Origin: Psychromicrobium lacuslunae
Lineage (GTDB): Bacteria; Actinomycetota; Actinomycetes; Actinomycetales; Micrococcaceae
Length of the DNA stretch: 64,000 nt
Assembly (NCBI RefSeq): GCF_000950575.1
Contig: NZ_CP011005.1
Coordinates: 1,922,001-1,986,000, forward strand
Reading direction: 5' to 3'
Shown here: piece after piece, positions 9,415 through 17,786 of the stretch
How the letters are laid out: the number at the start of each line of letters is the position of its first letter
Position numbering within the stretch: the stretch's first letter is position 1
Made by a program: the position numbers and the translations under genes
The notes under the pieces: generated by a model
What the model was told of the DNA's origin: nothing
Databases searched by the model: none
What the model saw: the letters and a program-made list of their open reading frames with translations, nothing else

Positions 9415-9729
9415 TTAATTCTGGGCGCCCTTTTGTCGAATTCTGGCGGCGATATGATCGTGAAAGTCTTCATCTCGAATCCCACCGGGTTGATAAAAAC
9501 TTTCCACGAAATCTCGAGCTTGCTCACGCAATTGTGCCGGACTCAAGCCATTTGAGACGGCACCGTCGACGGCGTTCACGCCAAGTCGAGCCAACCCTAA
9601 GCTAAACCCGTATGAACCTTCGCCCGGCCCATTGAGCCAGATAAAGTCATAGCCAGGCGCCCCGTCGTCAGATAGACGTTCGCTGACTCGAAACCGCTCG
9701 CCTTCAACTAATAGCTCGAAGTCCTCCAT
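9415..9729 (-). CDS. Conserved hypothetical protein (about 104 residues)
   Basis: The protein starts MEDFELLVEGERFRVSE and carries YDFIWLNGPGEGSYGF, a pattern I associate with small uncharacterised actinobacterial proteins. The frame stays open further upstream, but the sequence before this Met has poor protein character and runs into the protease terminator, so the internal ATG at 9729 is preferred. No signal peptide or membrane segment is visible. The acidic C-terminal half (RDFVESFY and EDFHDHI) looks helical. Confidence 0.6.
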   Translation of the reverse strand: MEDFELLVEGERFRVSERLSDDGAPGYDFIWLNGPGEGSYGFSLGLARLGVNAVDGAVSNGLSPAQLREQARDFVESFYQPGGIRDEDFHDHIAARIRQKGAQN

Positions 9730-9788
9730 GCCACGAATATAGCCTCCAGTCCTGGCTGTCGGCAGTTGCAAGCCCGAATATAGCGGAA

Positions 9789-9832
9789 CGGCTTGGTTGG
9801 CTTGACGGAACTTCGCCAAGCCAACCAAGCCG
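9789..9832 (-). terminator. Strong hairpin after the trypsin-like protease gene
   Basis: A perfect 16-base inverted repeat (arms 9789–9804 and 9817–9832) surrounds a 12-base loop, 35 bases downstream of the protease stop on the minus strand. The stem is GC-rich but followed by only a short T-rich stretch. Confidence 0.7.
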
Positions 9833-9866
9833 TGATCGTCACTGCCCGAAACGGGCACCGGAGTGA

Positions 9867-10649
9867 TTAGGAACCGGTGTTATTGCTGATCCAAGTGCGC
9901 ACCGAGCTGCCGGTGACATTGGCGTAGTTGGCGGTCTCGTGGATGTCACCAGTGGTGTTCGAACGATCAATCGTTGAGGCAACACCGACGATCTTGCCAG
10001 CGATGGTGAGCGGGCCGCCGGAATCGCCGTGGTTGGCAATGCCATCCACGCCCTTCACGTGCACGGCAGCGCCACCGTAAGCATCGGTGCTGCTCCCGGT
10101 CACGGTGACATTGGCCTTGTAGAGCCAATCGGCTTGCTCAACCGGAACTTCGCTGCGATACCCGTAGCCCTGGATCAGCGCCGCGTTGCCGTTAGTCGGT
10201 GTGTAAGCGCCGGCGATCTGCGGGTAGCTGGAGAGGTTCGCCGCATCAGCGAAATGCACCAGCGCCACATCGCCGCTGCCGTACCAGAGCACCTGGTCGG
10301 CGAAGAACCGCTTGCTCGCATCGCTGATATCGGAGGTGTCATTGGTGCGCACCACGAAGACGTTTTCCGGCTTCGACTTGCTGCCATCCTCAGCTACCAC
10401 GCAGTGCTTAGCAGTGAGCACCCAATGATCGTTGAGGGCCTCGCTGGTGCACCCACTGGCCTTGCCGGTGTTCCAATCAAGCACATTAATGAGCTGGAAC
10501 GCCCAGGGATTATTGGTCTGCTGACCTCCGATGATTTCCGGGCTTGGAGCAACAGCATTAGCAGCGCTGGCAGTGCCAACCGCCAAGCCACCGAAAGCGA
10601 CGCTGCCCGCCAGCGCCAGGGCGGCAAATTTACGCGCATTGAATTTCAT
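9867..10649 (-). CDS. Secreted trypsin-like serine protease (S1 family)
   Basis: A signal peptide of about 30 residues (FAALALAGSVAFGG to ASA) is followed by a short propeptide and the mature N-terminus IIGGQQ. All three catalytic residues are visible: His in LTAKHC, Asp in GSGDVALVHF and Ser in HGDSGGPL. Two cysteines (GCTSE, KHC) probably form the usual His-loop disulfide. The enzyme should act outside the cell on proteins. A nearby upstream ATG overlaps the ribosome-binding site, so the second ATG with AAAGGA five bases upstream is preferred. The gene is monocistronic, with perfect hairpins on both sides. Confidence 0.9.
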   Translation of the reverse strand: MKFNARKFAALALAGSVAFGGLAVGTASAANAVAPSPEIIGGQQTNNPWAFQLINVLDWNTGKASGCTSEALNDHWVLTAKHCVVAEDGSKSKPENVFVVRTNDTSDISDASKRFFADQVLWYGSGDVALVHFADAANLSSYPQIAGAYTPTNGNAALIQGYGYRSEVPVEQADWLYKANVTVTGSSTDAYGGAAVHVKGVDGIANHGDSGGPLTIAGKIVGVASTIDRSNTTGDIHETANYANVTGSSVRTWISNNTGS

Positions 10650-10690
10650 GGTCATCCTTTGAGTCGATTCGTCTCTTGAGTTTGACGGTC

Positions 10691-10746
10691 ATTTGCTCGG
10701 GCGGTGTGCCGGAGCTAGTCATCCCCGGCACACCGCCCGAGCAAAT
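10691..10746. terminator. Perfect 22-base inverted repeat upstream of the protease gene
   Basis: Arms 10691–10712 and 10725–10746 are exact reverse complements around a 12-base loop. It lies between the hydrolase stop (10890, minus strand) and the protease start (10649). The outer ATTT/AAAT ends resemble a bidirectional terminator. It could also control the protease transcript as a 5' leader hairpin. Confidence 0.5.
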
Positions 10747-10889
10747 GTCCCTTTCACAATATGGCGACCGATTCTCCGAGAATCCTGGGATCCAACTGGC
10801 AAATCTCTGACGTGTAGAAGTATGACGTTTATCGGTTTAGCTGAGATGCTCAGCGCGGCGACTCCGTGCGACTACTCAGTGCGAAATGC

Positions 10890-12149
10890 TCAGCGCGGCT
10901 CGAGGGCCGCCTGCTGCGGCAGCACCTGATTCAGCCAGGGAAAGAGCACCGCGTGGAAATTACTCAGCGACCCGGCGTTGCAGTGCTCCCCCGCCCCTTC
11001 GCTGGCCAGCATTAGATGCCGCTCCACTGGAGCCTTCAGATGTTTCTCCAGTTCTGCTGGCTGCCCCGGGAAGAAGTGCTCATCCTCGGCGTCGAAGATC
11101 AGGGTTGGGCAGCTGATCCGCTCGGCAATGCCGTCCGCTAGCGTGTACTTGAACATTTCGACGACAAACTCGGCGGGGCGGCTCAAACCATAGCTCCAGG
11201 TGCCATTGGCCAGCGCCCAGTGCAGGGTTCCGCTGTGCTGGGCCAGCTCGGCGAGCGCCTCATCCGCCTCATCCAGGCGTCCAGCCAACGCTGCTTCGAT
11301 GACGTGCCCGGGCAGCATGCCACGCAGTGCACTAGCCACGTCATACACCCCATCCCAGCTGACCAGTGCGGCGATCCGGGGCTCGAAGGCCGCTGCGCGA
11401 GCCGAGAAATAGCCGCCCTGGCTCATTCCAAGCAGCGCGATCTGATTTTCGTCCACCCCGGGTCGACCGAGGCAAAAGTCGATCACCGGACTGATCACCG
11501 CTTCCCAGTCCGGCCGGTAGAACAGGCCTTGTTCACGTAGCGCCCTGCCCTGGCCCGGGCCGTCAAAGATCAGACAATTCCAGCCCCGCAACACGGCGTC
11601 CCGGCCGGCAACGAAATACAGTTCCTCCGCGGTGGAATCAAAGCCGCCGGTGATAATCAGGGTGGGCCGGGAGCTTGTGACCTCTGCACCTGTTTGCGGG
11701 CTCAGCCACCAACCCGGCAGGGTGCTGGTCTGGTAGGGAATGCTGATCTCGGTGATCTCCAGCCGCTCGCGCATCGAGCCCGGCACCGCGGGATCGCCCG
11801 CCGCGACTTTCGCGAAGGCTTGCACCGCCCGCTGTGAGGTCTGGTAGATCTGCGGGTCGTCCGGATTGCCATGCAGAAAGAACTCGGCCGTGCGGTAATA
11901 ATTGCTGGCCCGCAACCAGCACGACTCGGCGCTCACCTGATCCCCCGCGTCGAGCAGTTGCTGGCCCTGCCCATCGAGCCGAGCGGCAAGACTGTGCCAA
12001 GCCTGCCACCAGCTTTCCTGATCGCCAGGGGCGATGGTGGTGCAGCTGGCAATGATCTCACCAAGGTCTGCGCCGCCACCCGAGGCGTATCCAGCGGCGC
12101 GCAGGGTTTCGTAGGAGTACGCCTGATCTTCAAAGAGGAGCTTCATCAT
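10890..12149 (-). CDS. Alpha/beta hydrolase, FrsA/dihydroxypseudooxynicotine hydrolase-like
   Basis: This is a serine hydrolase of about 419 residues with an N-terminal helical lid region (1–130) and a C-terminal alpha/beta core. The nucleophile sits in GMSQGGYF; the acid is likely in FDAEDEHFFPG and the His in GAGEHCN. The overall plan matches the DUF1100/FrsA group that includes the C–C bond hydrolase of nicotine breakdown in Arthrobacter, but the substrate cannot be read. The start at ATGATG is chosen because AAAGGTG lies just upstream; longer starts enter the regulatory region. It is divergent from a TetR regulator that probably controls it. Confidence 0.78.
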   Translation of the reverse strand: MMKLLFEDQAYSYETLRAAGYASGGGADLGEIIASCTTIAPGDQESWWQAWHSLAARLDGQGQQLLDAGDQVSAESCWLRASNYYRTAEFFLHGNPDDPQIYQTSQRAVQAFAKVAAGDPAVPGSMRERLEITEISIPYQTSTLPGWWLSPQTGAEVTSSRPTLIITGGFDSTAEELYFVAGRDAVLRGWNCLIFDGPGQGRALREQGLFYRPDWEAVISPVIDFCLGRPGVDENQIALLGMSQGGYFSARAAAFEPRIAALVSWDGVYDVASALRGMLPGHVIEAALAGRLDEADEALAELAQHSGTLHWALANGTWSYGLSRPAEFVVEMFKYTLADGIAERISCPTLIFDAEDEHFFPGQPAELEKHLKAPVERHLMLASEGAGEHCNAGSLSNFHAVLFPWLNQVLPQQAALEPR

Positions 12150-12172
12150 GACACCTTTCACTAAAGCGACTT

Positions 12173-12232
12173 TTTGTTTCTTTAACACCGTAGGGCTGAT
12201 GACGAGTTAAAGCAACAAATTGTTGGTATAGT
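12173..12232. promoter_or_regulatory. Divergent operator region between hydrolase and tetR
   Basis: There are two dyads. CAACAA-A-TTGTTG (12213–12225) is a perfect palindrome. TTTGTTTCTTTAAC (12173–12186) pairs with GTTAAAGCAACAAA (12206–12219) with one mismatch. TATAGT (12227–12232) looks like a -10 box seven bases before the tetR ATG, so the palindrome would sit between -35 and -10. This is the expected place for autorepression by the TetR protein. Confidence 0.5.
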
Positions 12233-12238
12233 GATGCG

Positions 12239-12778
12239 ATGGTGGCTAAACAACTCAGGCCGGGTGGTCGTAGCGAAGCGGTACGGCAGCGCGCTTTCGA
12301 GGCGGTGATCGCCGAACTTTCCGAGCCGTCGAGACTACTCTCCTACGATTCCTTAGCTCGCCGGGCTGAAATCAACCGGGCCACTCTCTACCGCAACTGG
12401 CCCGATCCAGCGCAACTGATCGCGGACACCTTGGCTTCCGTATTACCCGGAATCGGCGATGCCGAACCGGCCGATTTGACCGAGGCACTTTTCGCTTTGG
12501 CTCATGAAGCCCAGGCCGTGCTGCGCACCACCGCGGGCCGAACGCTGATCGCCAATGTGGTCGCCGCAGCACAGAGCGATCCGGTGATCGGCCAGGCAGT
12601 GCACACCTATTGGCAAGGCCGAATCGGCCACACCGTCGAGGCCTCCGGGGTGTCAGTTGAAAAGGTCAAAGCCGCCGTCGGCTTGGTGGCCGGAAAACTG
12701 CTCTTTGAAGCGCTGATGTTCCAGCGGGAACTGCCGGAGCGGGAGCTGCGGGCGTTGATTGAGCGAGCGCTGGACTAG
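12239..12778 (+). CDS. TetR family transcriptional regulator
   Basis: This 179-residue protein has the TetR DNA-binding domain at the N-terminus: YDSLARRAEINRATLYRNWPDPAQLIADTL is the helix-turn-helix and following helix. The C-terminal helical ligand domain is variable, as usual. There is no clear ribosome-binding site, and a -10-like box sits right before the ATG, so the mRNA may be leaderless. It is divergent from the alpha/beta hydrolase, its probable target. Confidence 0.85.
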   Translation: MVAKQLRPGGRSEAVRQRAFEAVIAELSEPSRLLSYDSLARRAEINRATLYRNWPDPAQLIADTLASVLPGIGDAEPADLTEALFALAHEAQAVLRTTAGRTLIANVVAAAQSDPVIGQAVHTYWQGRIGHTVEASGVSVEKVKAAVGLVAGKLLFEALMFQRELPERELRALIERALD

Positions 12779-12821
12779 AGAGCGATGGATTCGGCCCCCA
12801 AGAGCCGGTCGAAACCGCTCA

Positions 12822-13712
12822 CTAAGCTCGCACCGGGTCGGCTATCGCGTAGAGCAGATCGCGTACCCCGGGCTGCCCCTCCCGCTCGGCGGACCAGACC
12901 AGACGCAACTCAAGCGGCAGCACTTGCAGGGGCAGCCGGATGAGCTCCCGGGCCGCCAGTTCGGGCCCGACGGCAAAATCCGGTAATAGCGTGAAGCCAT
13001 CCCCTTGGGCGGTCCAGGCCTTGGCAATCGCCACGCTACCGGCTGCGAGCCGTCGGGTCTGCTCGGGCAGCATTCGCTCGGCGGCAAGCCAGAAGGAGCA
13101 CAGCGGATTATTGCCGATCATCGAATACGGCAATAGATCCGCAGGGCGGAGACCTTCGCGCTGCGCCAGCTGGTGATTGGGCGCGGCCAGCAACGAAAGC
13201 TGCACGGGCTCCAGATCGAGGTAGCTGAAACCCTCGCTCGGCACCTCGAAGCCGAGGCCGCCCAATTCGCCGTCGAGATCGAAGAGCAGTCCGGCGTCGA
13301 CCTCGCCTTCACTGATGCTGCGCAGCAGGTCGATCCGGTTATTCATCGGCACGGTGCGCACCTGCACGCCGGGGCGTCGGGCACTGAGCGATTTGAGCAC
13401 CCGCGGGGCATGCACCGCCATCACGGTTTCTAGTGCGGCCAGCGTGACGTGAATGGGGGCGCCGAGCACCTCGCGGCGGGCCTCGTCGAGCTGTGCCAGC
13501 AGCCGACCGGACCAGGTCGCCAGCCTTTCGCCCGCCCCGGTCAGTTTCATCCCGCGTGATTGCCGCTCAAAGAGCGCCACGCCAAGCGATTGTTCCAGCC
13601 CGCGCAATTGCTCAGACACCGAGGACGGCGCACGGTCCAGCGCGAGCGCGGCACCGCTAATGCTGCCCTCGCGGATGATGGCTTCAAACGTTCTCAGCTG
13701 CCTGAACTCCAC
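12822..13712 (-). CDS. LysR family transcriptional regulator
   Basis: This protein of about 296 residues has an N-terminal winged helix (FRQLRTFEAIIREGSISGAA, then RAPSSVSEQLRGLEQSLGVALFERQSRGMKLT) and a C-terminal periplasmic-binding-like effector domain. The GTG at 13712 is chosen because GGAAG lies just upstream and the LysR domain begins directly at EFRQLRTF; the extra 30 upstream codons lack conservation-like character. It is divergent from an MFS exporter gene, which is the likely target. Confidence 0.87.
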   Translation of the reverse strand: MEFRQLRTFEAIIREGSISGAALALDRAPSSVSEQLRGLEQSLGVALFERQSRGMKLTGAGERLATWSGRLLAQLDEARREVLGAPIHVTLAALETVMAVHAPRVLKSLSARRPGVQVRTVPMNNRIDLLRSISEGEVDAGLLFDLDGELGGLGFEVPSEGFSYLDLEPVQLSLLAAPNHQLAQREGLRPADLLPYSMIGNNPLCSFWLAAERMLPEQTRRLAAGSVAIAKAWTAQGDGFTLLPDFAVGPELAARELIRLPLQVLPLELRLVWSAEREGQPGVRDLLYAIADPVRA

Positions 13713-13863
13713 GGCGCTTCCTTTCGGTTTTTCCGATGCCAGCCTACCGCCGAGCCGATGGCTGGTACCAGAGTTTCGGCACACACTGGCTTGGTTAGTC
13801 ACGGCGCCACAGTTGGCACAGCGTCACAGTTTGCACAGCGTCACAGTTTGCGGAAGGAATCGT

Positions 13864-15369
13864 GTGAGAAATAAGTCCTTAGAGCGACCGAGGCGTTTCC
13901 GAGTCCTGCTGGCTCTGTCACTGGGATACTTCATGGTGCTACTCGACACCACGGTGCTTTCGGTTGCAGAGCCCGATATTGCGGGTTCGCTCGGCACCTC
14001 GATCGGTGCCCTGCAGTGGGTGGTGAACGGCTACACCATTGCGCTGGCCGCCTCGCTGCTCTCCAGCGGGGCGATCAGTGATCGCTGGGGTGCGCACCGA
14101 GCGTTCCGGCTGGGGATTGCTGCCTTCGGCGTACTCTCACTGCTCACCGCGGGCAGCCCATCGGTTGGGGTGCTGATTGCGTGCCGCGCGCTGCTCGGCA
14201 TTGCCGCCGCTTTGAGCATTCCTTCTGCAACCTCGATGATCGCTCAGTTCTACCCGAAATCGTCCGAGCGCTCCCGGGCGCTGGCGTTCTGGACCGCGAT
14301 CAGCGGTATTGGTCTGGCTGCGGGGCCGCTACTAGGTGGCTGGTTGGTGGCGATTGGCGGTTGGCAACTAGTTTTCCTGGTGAACGTGCCAATTGCGATC
14401 GTGGTGCTGGCGCTGGTTCGGGGTAAGGGTTTTGCGGCACCCAGGCGCGACCGCCCCATTGATTTTGGGGCGCAGCTCACCGCGGGCGGCGGCTTGGCCT
14501 TGCTCACCGGGGCATTGATCTGCTGGGGTGCGGCGCAACCGCTTGCTGCGGCGCTGCTGGCTGGCGGCACCGTGTTGGCCGCGGCAGTGCTCGTGGTGCT
14601 TGAGCGTCGCAGTGCGGCTCCGGTGTTTGCCGCCCAGCTCTTGACCAATCGAGGCGTGCTTGCCGGATTGATGGTCGGGGCGGCGGTCAATTTCGTGCTC
14701 ACCGGGGTGATTTTTGGCCTGCCATTGCTGCTCTCGGACCGTTTGGGCCTCGGCCCAGCGCAGCTCGGCCTGTTCCTGTTGCCCTTCACGATTCCCTGCG
14801 CGCTGAACCCACTGCTGACCGGTCGATTGGTCGCCCGTTATGGGCCCAGAATGCCGATCCTTGGTGGCTTGGGCTTGCTCACGGTGGGCAGCGGTCTGCT
14901 CGGCGCTGCGGTGTCGCTCGGTTTCCCGATCGGGTTGTGTGTGCTGGCGCTTTTGCTAATGGGTTTTGGGGTGTCGTTTACCTTGCCGGCGTTGATTTCG
15001 CAGCTGCTCACGGCGGCGCCGGAGGGGACTGCGGGCAGCGCGGGTGGACTGCTCAATGCGATTCGTCAGGTGGGCGCGACGATTGGCGTCACGGTGATCG
15101 GGATCGTGCTGGGTGGGGTGGGGTTATCCGGGGCGGATAGCGGGGCTGGCACTGCCGGGGCCGGGGCGGTTCAGGCCGGGTCTGCGGGCGTGGTGGCCGG
15201 GGTGGCCGGGGTGGCCGGAACCGCGGCGATGCTGGTGGCAGCAGCGGTTGCCGGCTGCGGCGGCGTGGCCTACCTTTGGCTCACTCGACGCCCACCTCGT
15301 CGAGCAGCTGCTCCCCCATCGGCGTCGGATTCCAGGCAATCTCCCAGCGATAGCCGTTCGGATCGCTGA
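13864..15369 (+). CDS. MFS drug exporter, DHA2-like (EmrB/QacA type)
   Basis: This is an integral membrane antiporter of 501 residues with about 13–14 helices. Motifs include GYFMVLLDTTVLSVAEPDIA (the DHA2 helix 1 signature), SGAISDRWGAHRAF (motif A), and GIGLAAGPLLGGWL (motif C of drug/proton antiporters). The frame stays open upstream over the lysR gene, but protein character begins at the GTG at 13864, which follows GGAAGGA. The C-terminal loop is Gly/Ala-rich. The last 89 bases overlap the convergent VOC gene. It probably exports a toxic compound under control of the divergent LysR protein. Confidence 0.88.
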   Translation: MRNKSLERPRRFRVLLALSLGYFMVLLDTTVLSVAEPDIAGSLGTSIGALQWVVNGYTIALAASLLSSGAISDRWGAHRAFRLGIAAFGVLSLLTAGSPSVGVLIACRALLGIAAALSIPSATSMIAQFYPKSSERSRALAFWTAISGIGLAAGPLLGGWLVAIGGWQLVFLVNVPIAIVVLALVRGKGFAAPRRDRPIDFGAQLTAGGGLALLTGALICWGAAQPLAAALLAGGTVLAAAVLVVLERRSAAPVFAAQLLTNRGVLAGLMVGAAVNFVLTGVIFGLPLLLSDRLGLGPAQLGLFLLPFTIPCALNPLLTGRLVARYGPRMPILGGLGLLTVGSGLLGAAVSLGFPIGLCVLALLLMGFGVSFTLPALISQLLTAAPEGTAGSAGGLLNAIRQVGATIGVTVIGIVLGGVGLSGADSGAGTAGAGAVQAGSAGVVAGVAGVAGTAAMLVAAAVAGCGGVAYLWLTRRPPRRAAAPPSASDSRQSPSDSRSDR

Positions 15370-15703
15370 AGTAACCCGAGTAGCCACCCCATTCTCTGGG
15401 GGTTCCGGGGGTCAGTAGCGTCGCCCCGGCGTCGATAGCGGTCTGCAATACGGCGTCAACAGCTTCTGCGCTGCGGCAATTGTGGGCGATGGTGATGGGC
15501 GCGTTTTTGAGCGAGACCGGGCCTGCTTCAGCCTCGAATTCCTGCGCCTCCCAGAAGGAAAGTACGACGCCGGGCGCAACTTGGAGCATCAGCACGGTCT
15601 CGTCCTGGTAGCTGGATTGCCAGCCGAGTGCATCGAGGTAGAACTTCTTGGTGGCAGGCATATCGGCGACGGCGAGCGTGATGAAGGTGATTCGCTGATC
15701 CAT
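15281..15703 (-). CDS. VOC family (glyoxalase/bleomycin resistance-like) protein
   Basis: This 140-residue protein has two beta-alpha-beta-beta-beta repeats: ITFITLAVADMPATKKFYLDALGW in the first and WGGYSGYFSDPNGYRWEIAWNP in the second. It may bind a metal through residues near the start of each repeat and the final Glu. The family includes glyoxalases, dioxygenases and drug-binding proteins, so the substrate is open. Its last 30 codons lie antisense within the MFS exporter gene. Confidence 0.85.
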   Translation of the reverse strand: MDQRITFITLAVADMPATKKFYLDALGWQSSYQDETVLMLQVAPGVVLSFWEAQEFEAEAGPVSLKNAPITIAHNCRSAEAVDAVLQTAIDAGATLLTPGTPREWGGYSGYFSDPNGYRWEIAWNPTPMGEQLLDEVGVE

Positions 15704-15809
15704 TTATTCAGGCTAGTGCGGCTCCGTGGCGGCGTGAAGTGTTTTGAAGTGGCGGCGCAGGTGGCGTAGGCTAGTGGAGCTTGGAGCCGATCCATCCGGA
15801 TCAGCTTTA

Positions 15810-15885
15810 GGGGCATTGGCGCAGTTGGTAGCGCGCTTCGTTCGCATCGAAGAGGTCAGGAGTTCGAATCTCCTATGCTCCACCA
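15810..15885 (+). tRNA. tRNA-Ala (anticodon CGC)
   Basis: The full cloverleaf can be drawn: acceptor GGGGCAT/ATGCTCC, D-arm GCGC-AGTTGGTA-GCGC, anticodon stem CTTCG/CGAAG with loop TTCGCAT, and T-arm AGGAG-TTCGAAT-CTCCT. CCA is encoded. The G3–U70 pair, the universal alanine identity element, is present and supports the call. It reads GCG codons. An island begins directly downstream. Confidence 0.95.
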
Positions 15886-16574
15886 ATGGAAGACGCGGTC
15901 GAATTCCTGACGGGGTTCGACTTTGCCGTTTCGTAGGGCTCAGCCAGTCGCGGCGTTGCCTGTTCATCCTCTGAGATGTCGATGCCGTTGGTGAAGGTCC
16001 TGGTTCTCGACCCCCTTGCCGTGGTCGTCGGTGGCGGCATACATGGCCGCGCAGCCGTTGAAGAGCCGTAGTGCTTTCCTGAGCTGTTTCCTGCGGTCTT
16101 GGTTCTGCTCGTATTCGTCGGCGACTCGTCAACTGGTGAGGGGGTTGTGCTTGCACGGCCTCGGTTCCTCCTCAGTGAACGGTGCTGGTGCGGTAAAAGT
16201 TTGCAGAGGGCCTTGAAGTACGTTGACCTCCCCCCGGGTGCGGGGATCGAGTCGGCATCGTCGTGGGGTCTCTGGTAATGATCTCGGCGTGCAGACCGAG
16301 GATCTTGCGGTCATCTTTCGCATATTCCTCGAAGACCGCACTGATCAGCGGTGCCGATAAGTATGGTCTTGTTGCTTGAAAGACATGGGTTCCCTGAACG
16401 GTATTTCAGGGTGAATCTGGCTTACGCAGCGTGGCGCAACGGCCTCAGTGACATCGACTCCACGCGTGCTTTCATATAAATACGGACACTGATCATTGTG
16501 CCGACGACATCACCGGGGCTTCGTTCTGCGAGTTCAGCTACTCAAGTGCTGTCATCACTATTACCCTATGTTGT
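15886..16574 (-). pseudogene. Gene-free stretch with a decayed, unidentified minus-strand gene
   Basis: There is no intact gene between the tRNA and the island cassette. On the minus strand several protein-like fragments follow each other in different frames: APLISAVFEEYAKDDRKILG (about 16358–16290), then HDDADSIPAPGGRSTYFKAL, then RVADEYEQNQDRRKQLRKAL and FNGCAAMYAATDDHGKG (down to about 15990). The frame changes and stops suggest a single gene broken by frameshifts. I do not recognise the family; a mobile-element protein would fit the position but is not shown. The right end, near 16473–16483, is AT-rich and may hold the promoter of the cassette. Confidence 0.4.
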
Positions 16575-17786
16575 ATGAGCAACGTCGACAGCAACCGGTT
16601 CGGCGCAGCGGGGTCTGCGCTCGGCTACCTCGCTCAGATCGAGTACGCGCTGCTTATCGCTCTCCGTCGAATGGACGACGAAGACAACTTGCGGCTTTCA
16701 CTTGAAACTGTCGATGACATCACCTTCGACGGCGACGGCATACCGAGAGAGCTTTGGCAAACCAAGCACCACATCAATCGTCAAGGCGGAATCGGCGATG
16801 CCAGCCCAGATCTCTGGAAGACCATCCACAACTGGATCGAGACATCGAACGAGGGATCGGCGTGCGTTCTCTTCACCACGGCCACAGCATCAGACGGGAG
16901 CGCCGCTTATCTGCTTCGCTCTGGGCGTAGAAACGATGATGTCTCTGCCGCTCGGGATCGGTTTGACGCAGTCGCAACCAAGGCTGGCAATACGGCCTCC
17001 GCCGACTACTACAAGAAGTATCTGTCTCTTGATGAAGGACGTCGCACTGAACTGTTAAGCAGGATCGTCGTGATCGACTCAGCAGCCACCAGCGAAAAGA
17101 TTACCGATCAGCTTCAAGCCAGCGTTCGCAAGGCGACCATTGCGTCGCGTCGCGGCTCGCTCGTTGAACGACTCCGAGGTTGGTGGCATGGTCGAGCGAT
17201 GTCTCATCTAGCCAAGATCGCACGCGGGGAGGATGACTGGATTGAGATGCAGGAGATCGAGACTCAGCTTCATCTCATCGCCCAGTCGCTTCGAGACGAC
17301 CACTTGCCACTGGACTACGAGGATGAGCCGGAACCGACCTCTGAACAAGTCAGGGATGATGACCGAGTCTTCGTCGAACAACTCAAACTGATCCTGCTCC
17401 ACCACGAACGCGTCCGACAGGCCGTCTACGACCATAATCGAGCCTTCCTGCAACGCTCACGATGGCAACGAGAACAACTGCTCGCCATAGGTGACCTCAA
17501 TAAGTACGACCGCAGTCTCATCGAGGAGTGGAGACGAGTCTTTTCCCCTCTCGAAGAACCATCAGAGGAAACGACGGACGACGACAAGCGCAGAAGCGCC
17601 CGCGAAAGCTACGGACGCCTTCAGGAACGCACGCTTCCAGCAATCCGCCCGGAGGTCCGCTCCGGGTATGTCTCATTCGGTTCTATGCACATCCTCGCTG
17701 ACCGACTAGAAATCGGCTGGCACCCTGATTGGGTAGAGCTCCTCAAGGATCGACTTGCCGAGGCAGAAAAACCGGCGGTCGCATGA
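16575..17786 (+). CDS. ABC-three-component system effector, REase-like N-terminus plus ABC-3C C-terminal domain
   Basis: This 403-residue protein is the first gene of an ABC-3C conflict cassette. The N-terminal part (about 8–150) resembles a restriction-endonuclease fold: GYLAQIEYALL, acidic residues in LSLETVDDIT (41–50) and WQTKHH with Q62-x-K64, a (D/E)-QxK-type active site. The C-terminal part (about 215–325) has the helical segment I associate with ABC-3C proteins, LLHHERVRQAVYDHNRAF followed by QRSRWQREQLL and LIEEWRRVF. It probably cuts nucleic acid when released or activated by the ABC partner. No ribosome-binding site is visible before the ATG. The stop overlaps the next start by four bases. 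Confidence 0.72.
   Translation: MSNVDSNRFGAAGSALGYLAQIEYALLIALRRMDDEDNLRLSLETVDDITFDGDGIPRELWQTKHHINRQGGIGDASPDLWKTIHNWIETSNEGSACVLFTTATASDGSAAYLLRSGRRNDDVSAARDRFDAVATKAGNTASADYYKKYLSLDEGRRTELLSRIVVIDSAATSEKITDQLQASVRKATIASRRGSLVERLRGWWHGRAMSHLAKIARGEDDWIEMQEIETQLHLIAQSLRDDHLPLDYEDEPEPTSEQVRDDDRVFVEQLKLILLHHERVRQAVYDHNRAFLQRSRWQREQLLAIGDLNKYDRSLIEEWRRVFSPLEEPSEETTDDDKRRSARESYGRLQERTLPAIRPEVRSGYVSFGSMHILADRLEIGWHPDWVELLKDRLAEAEKPAVA

Noticed and set aside
13453-13863. N-terminal extension of the MFS exporter upstream of 13864
   Set aside because: This open stretch is antisense to the lysR gene and has no membrane or conserved character; the GTG at 13864 has a good ribosome-binding site and begins the family pattern.
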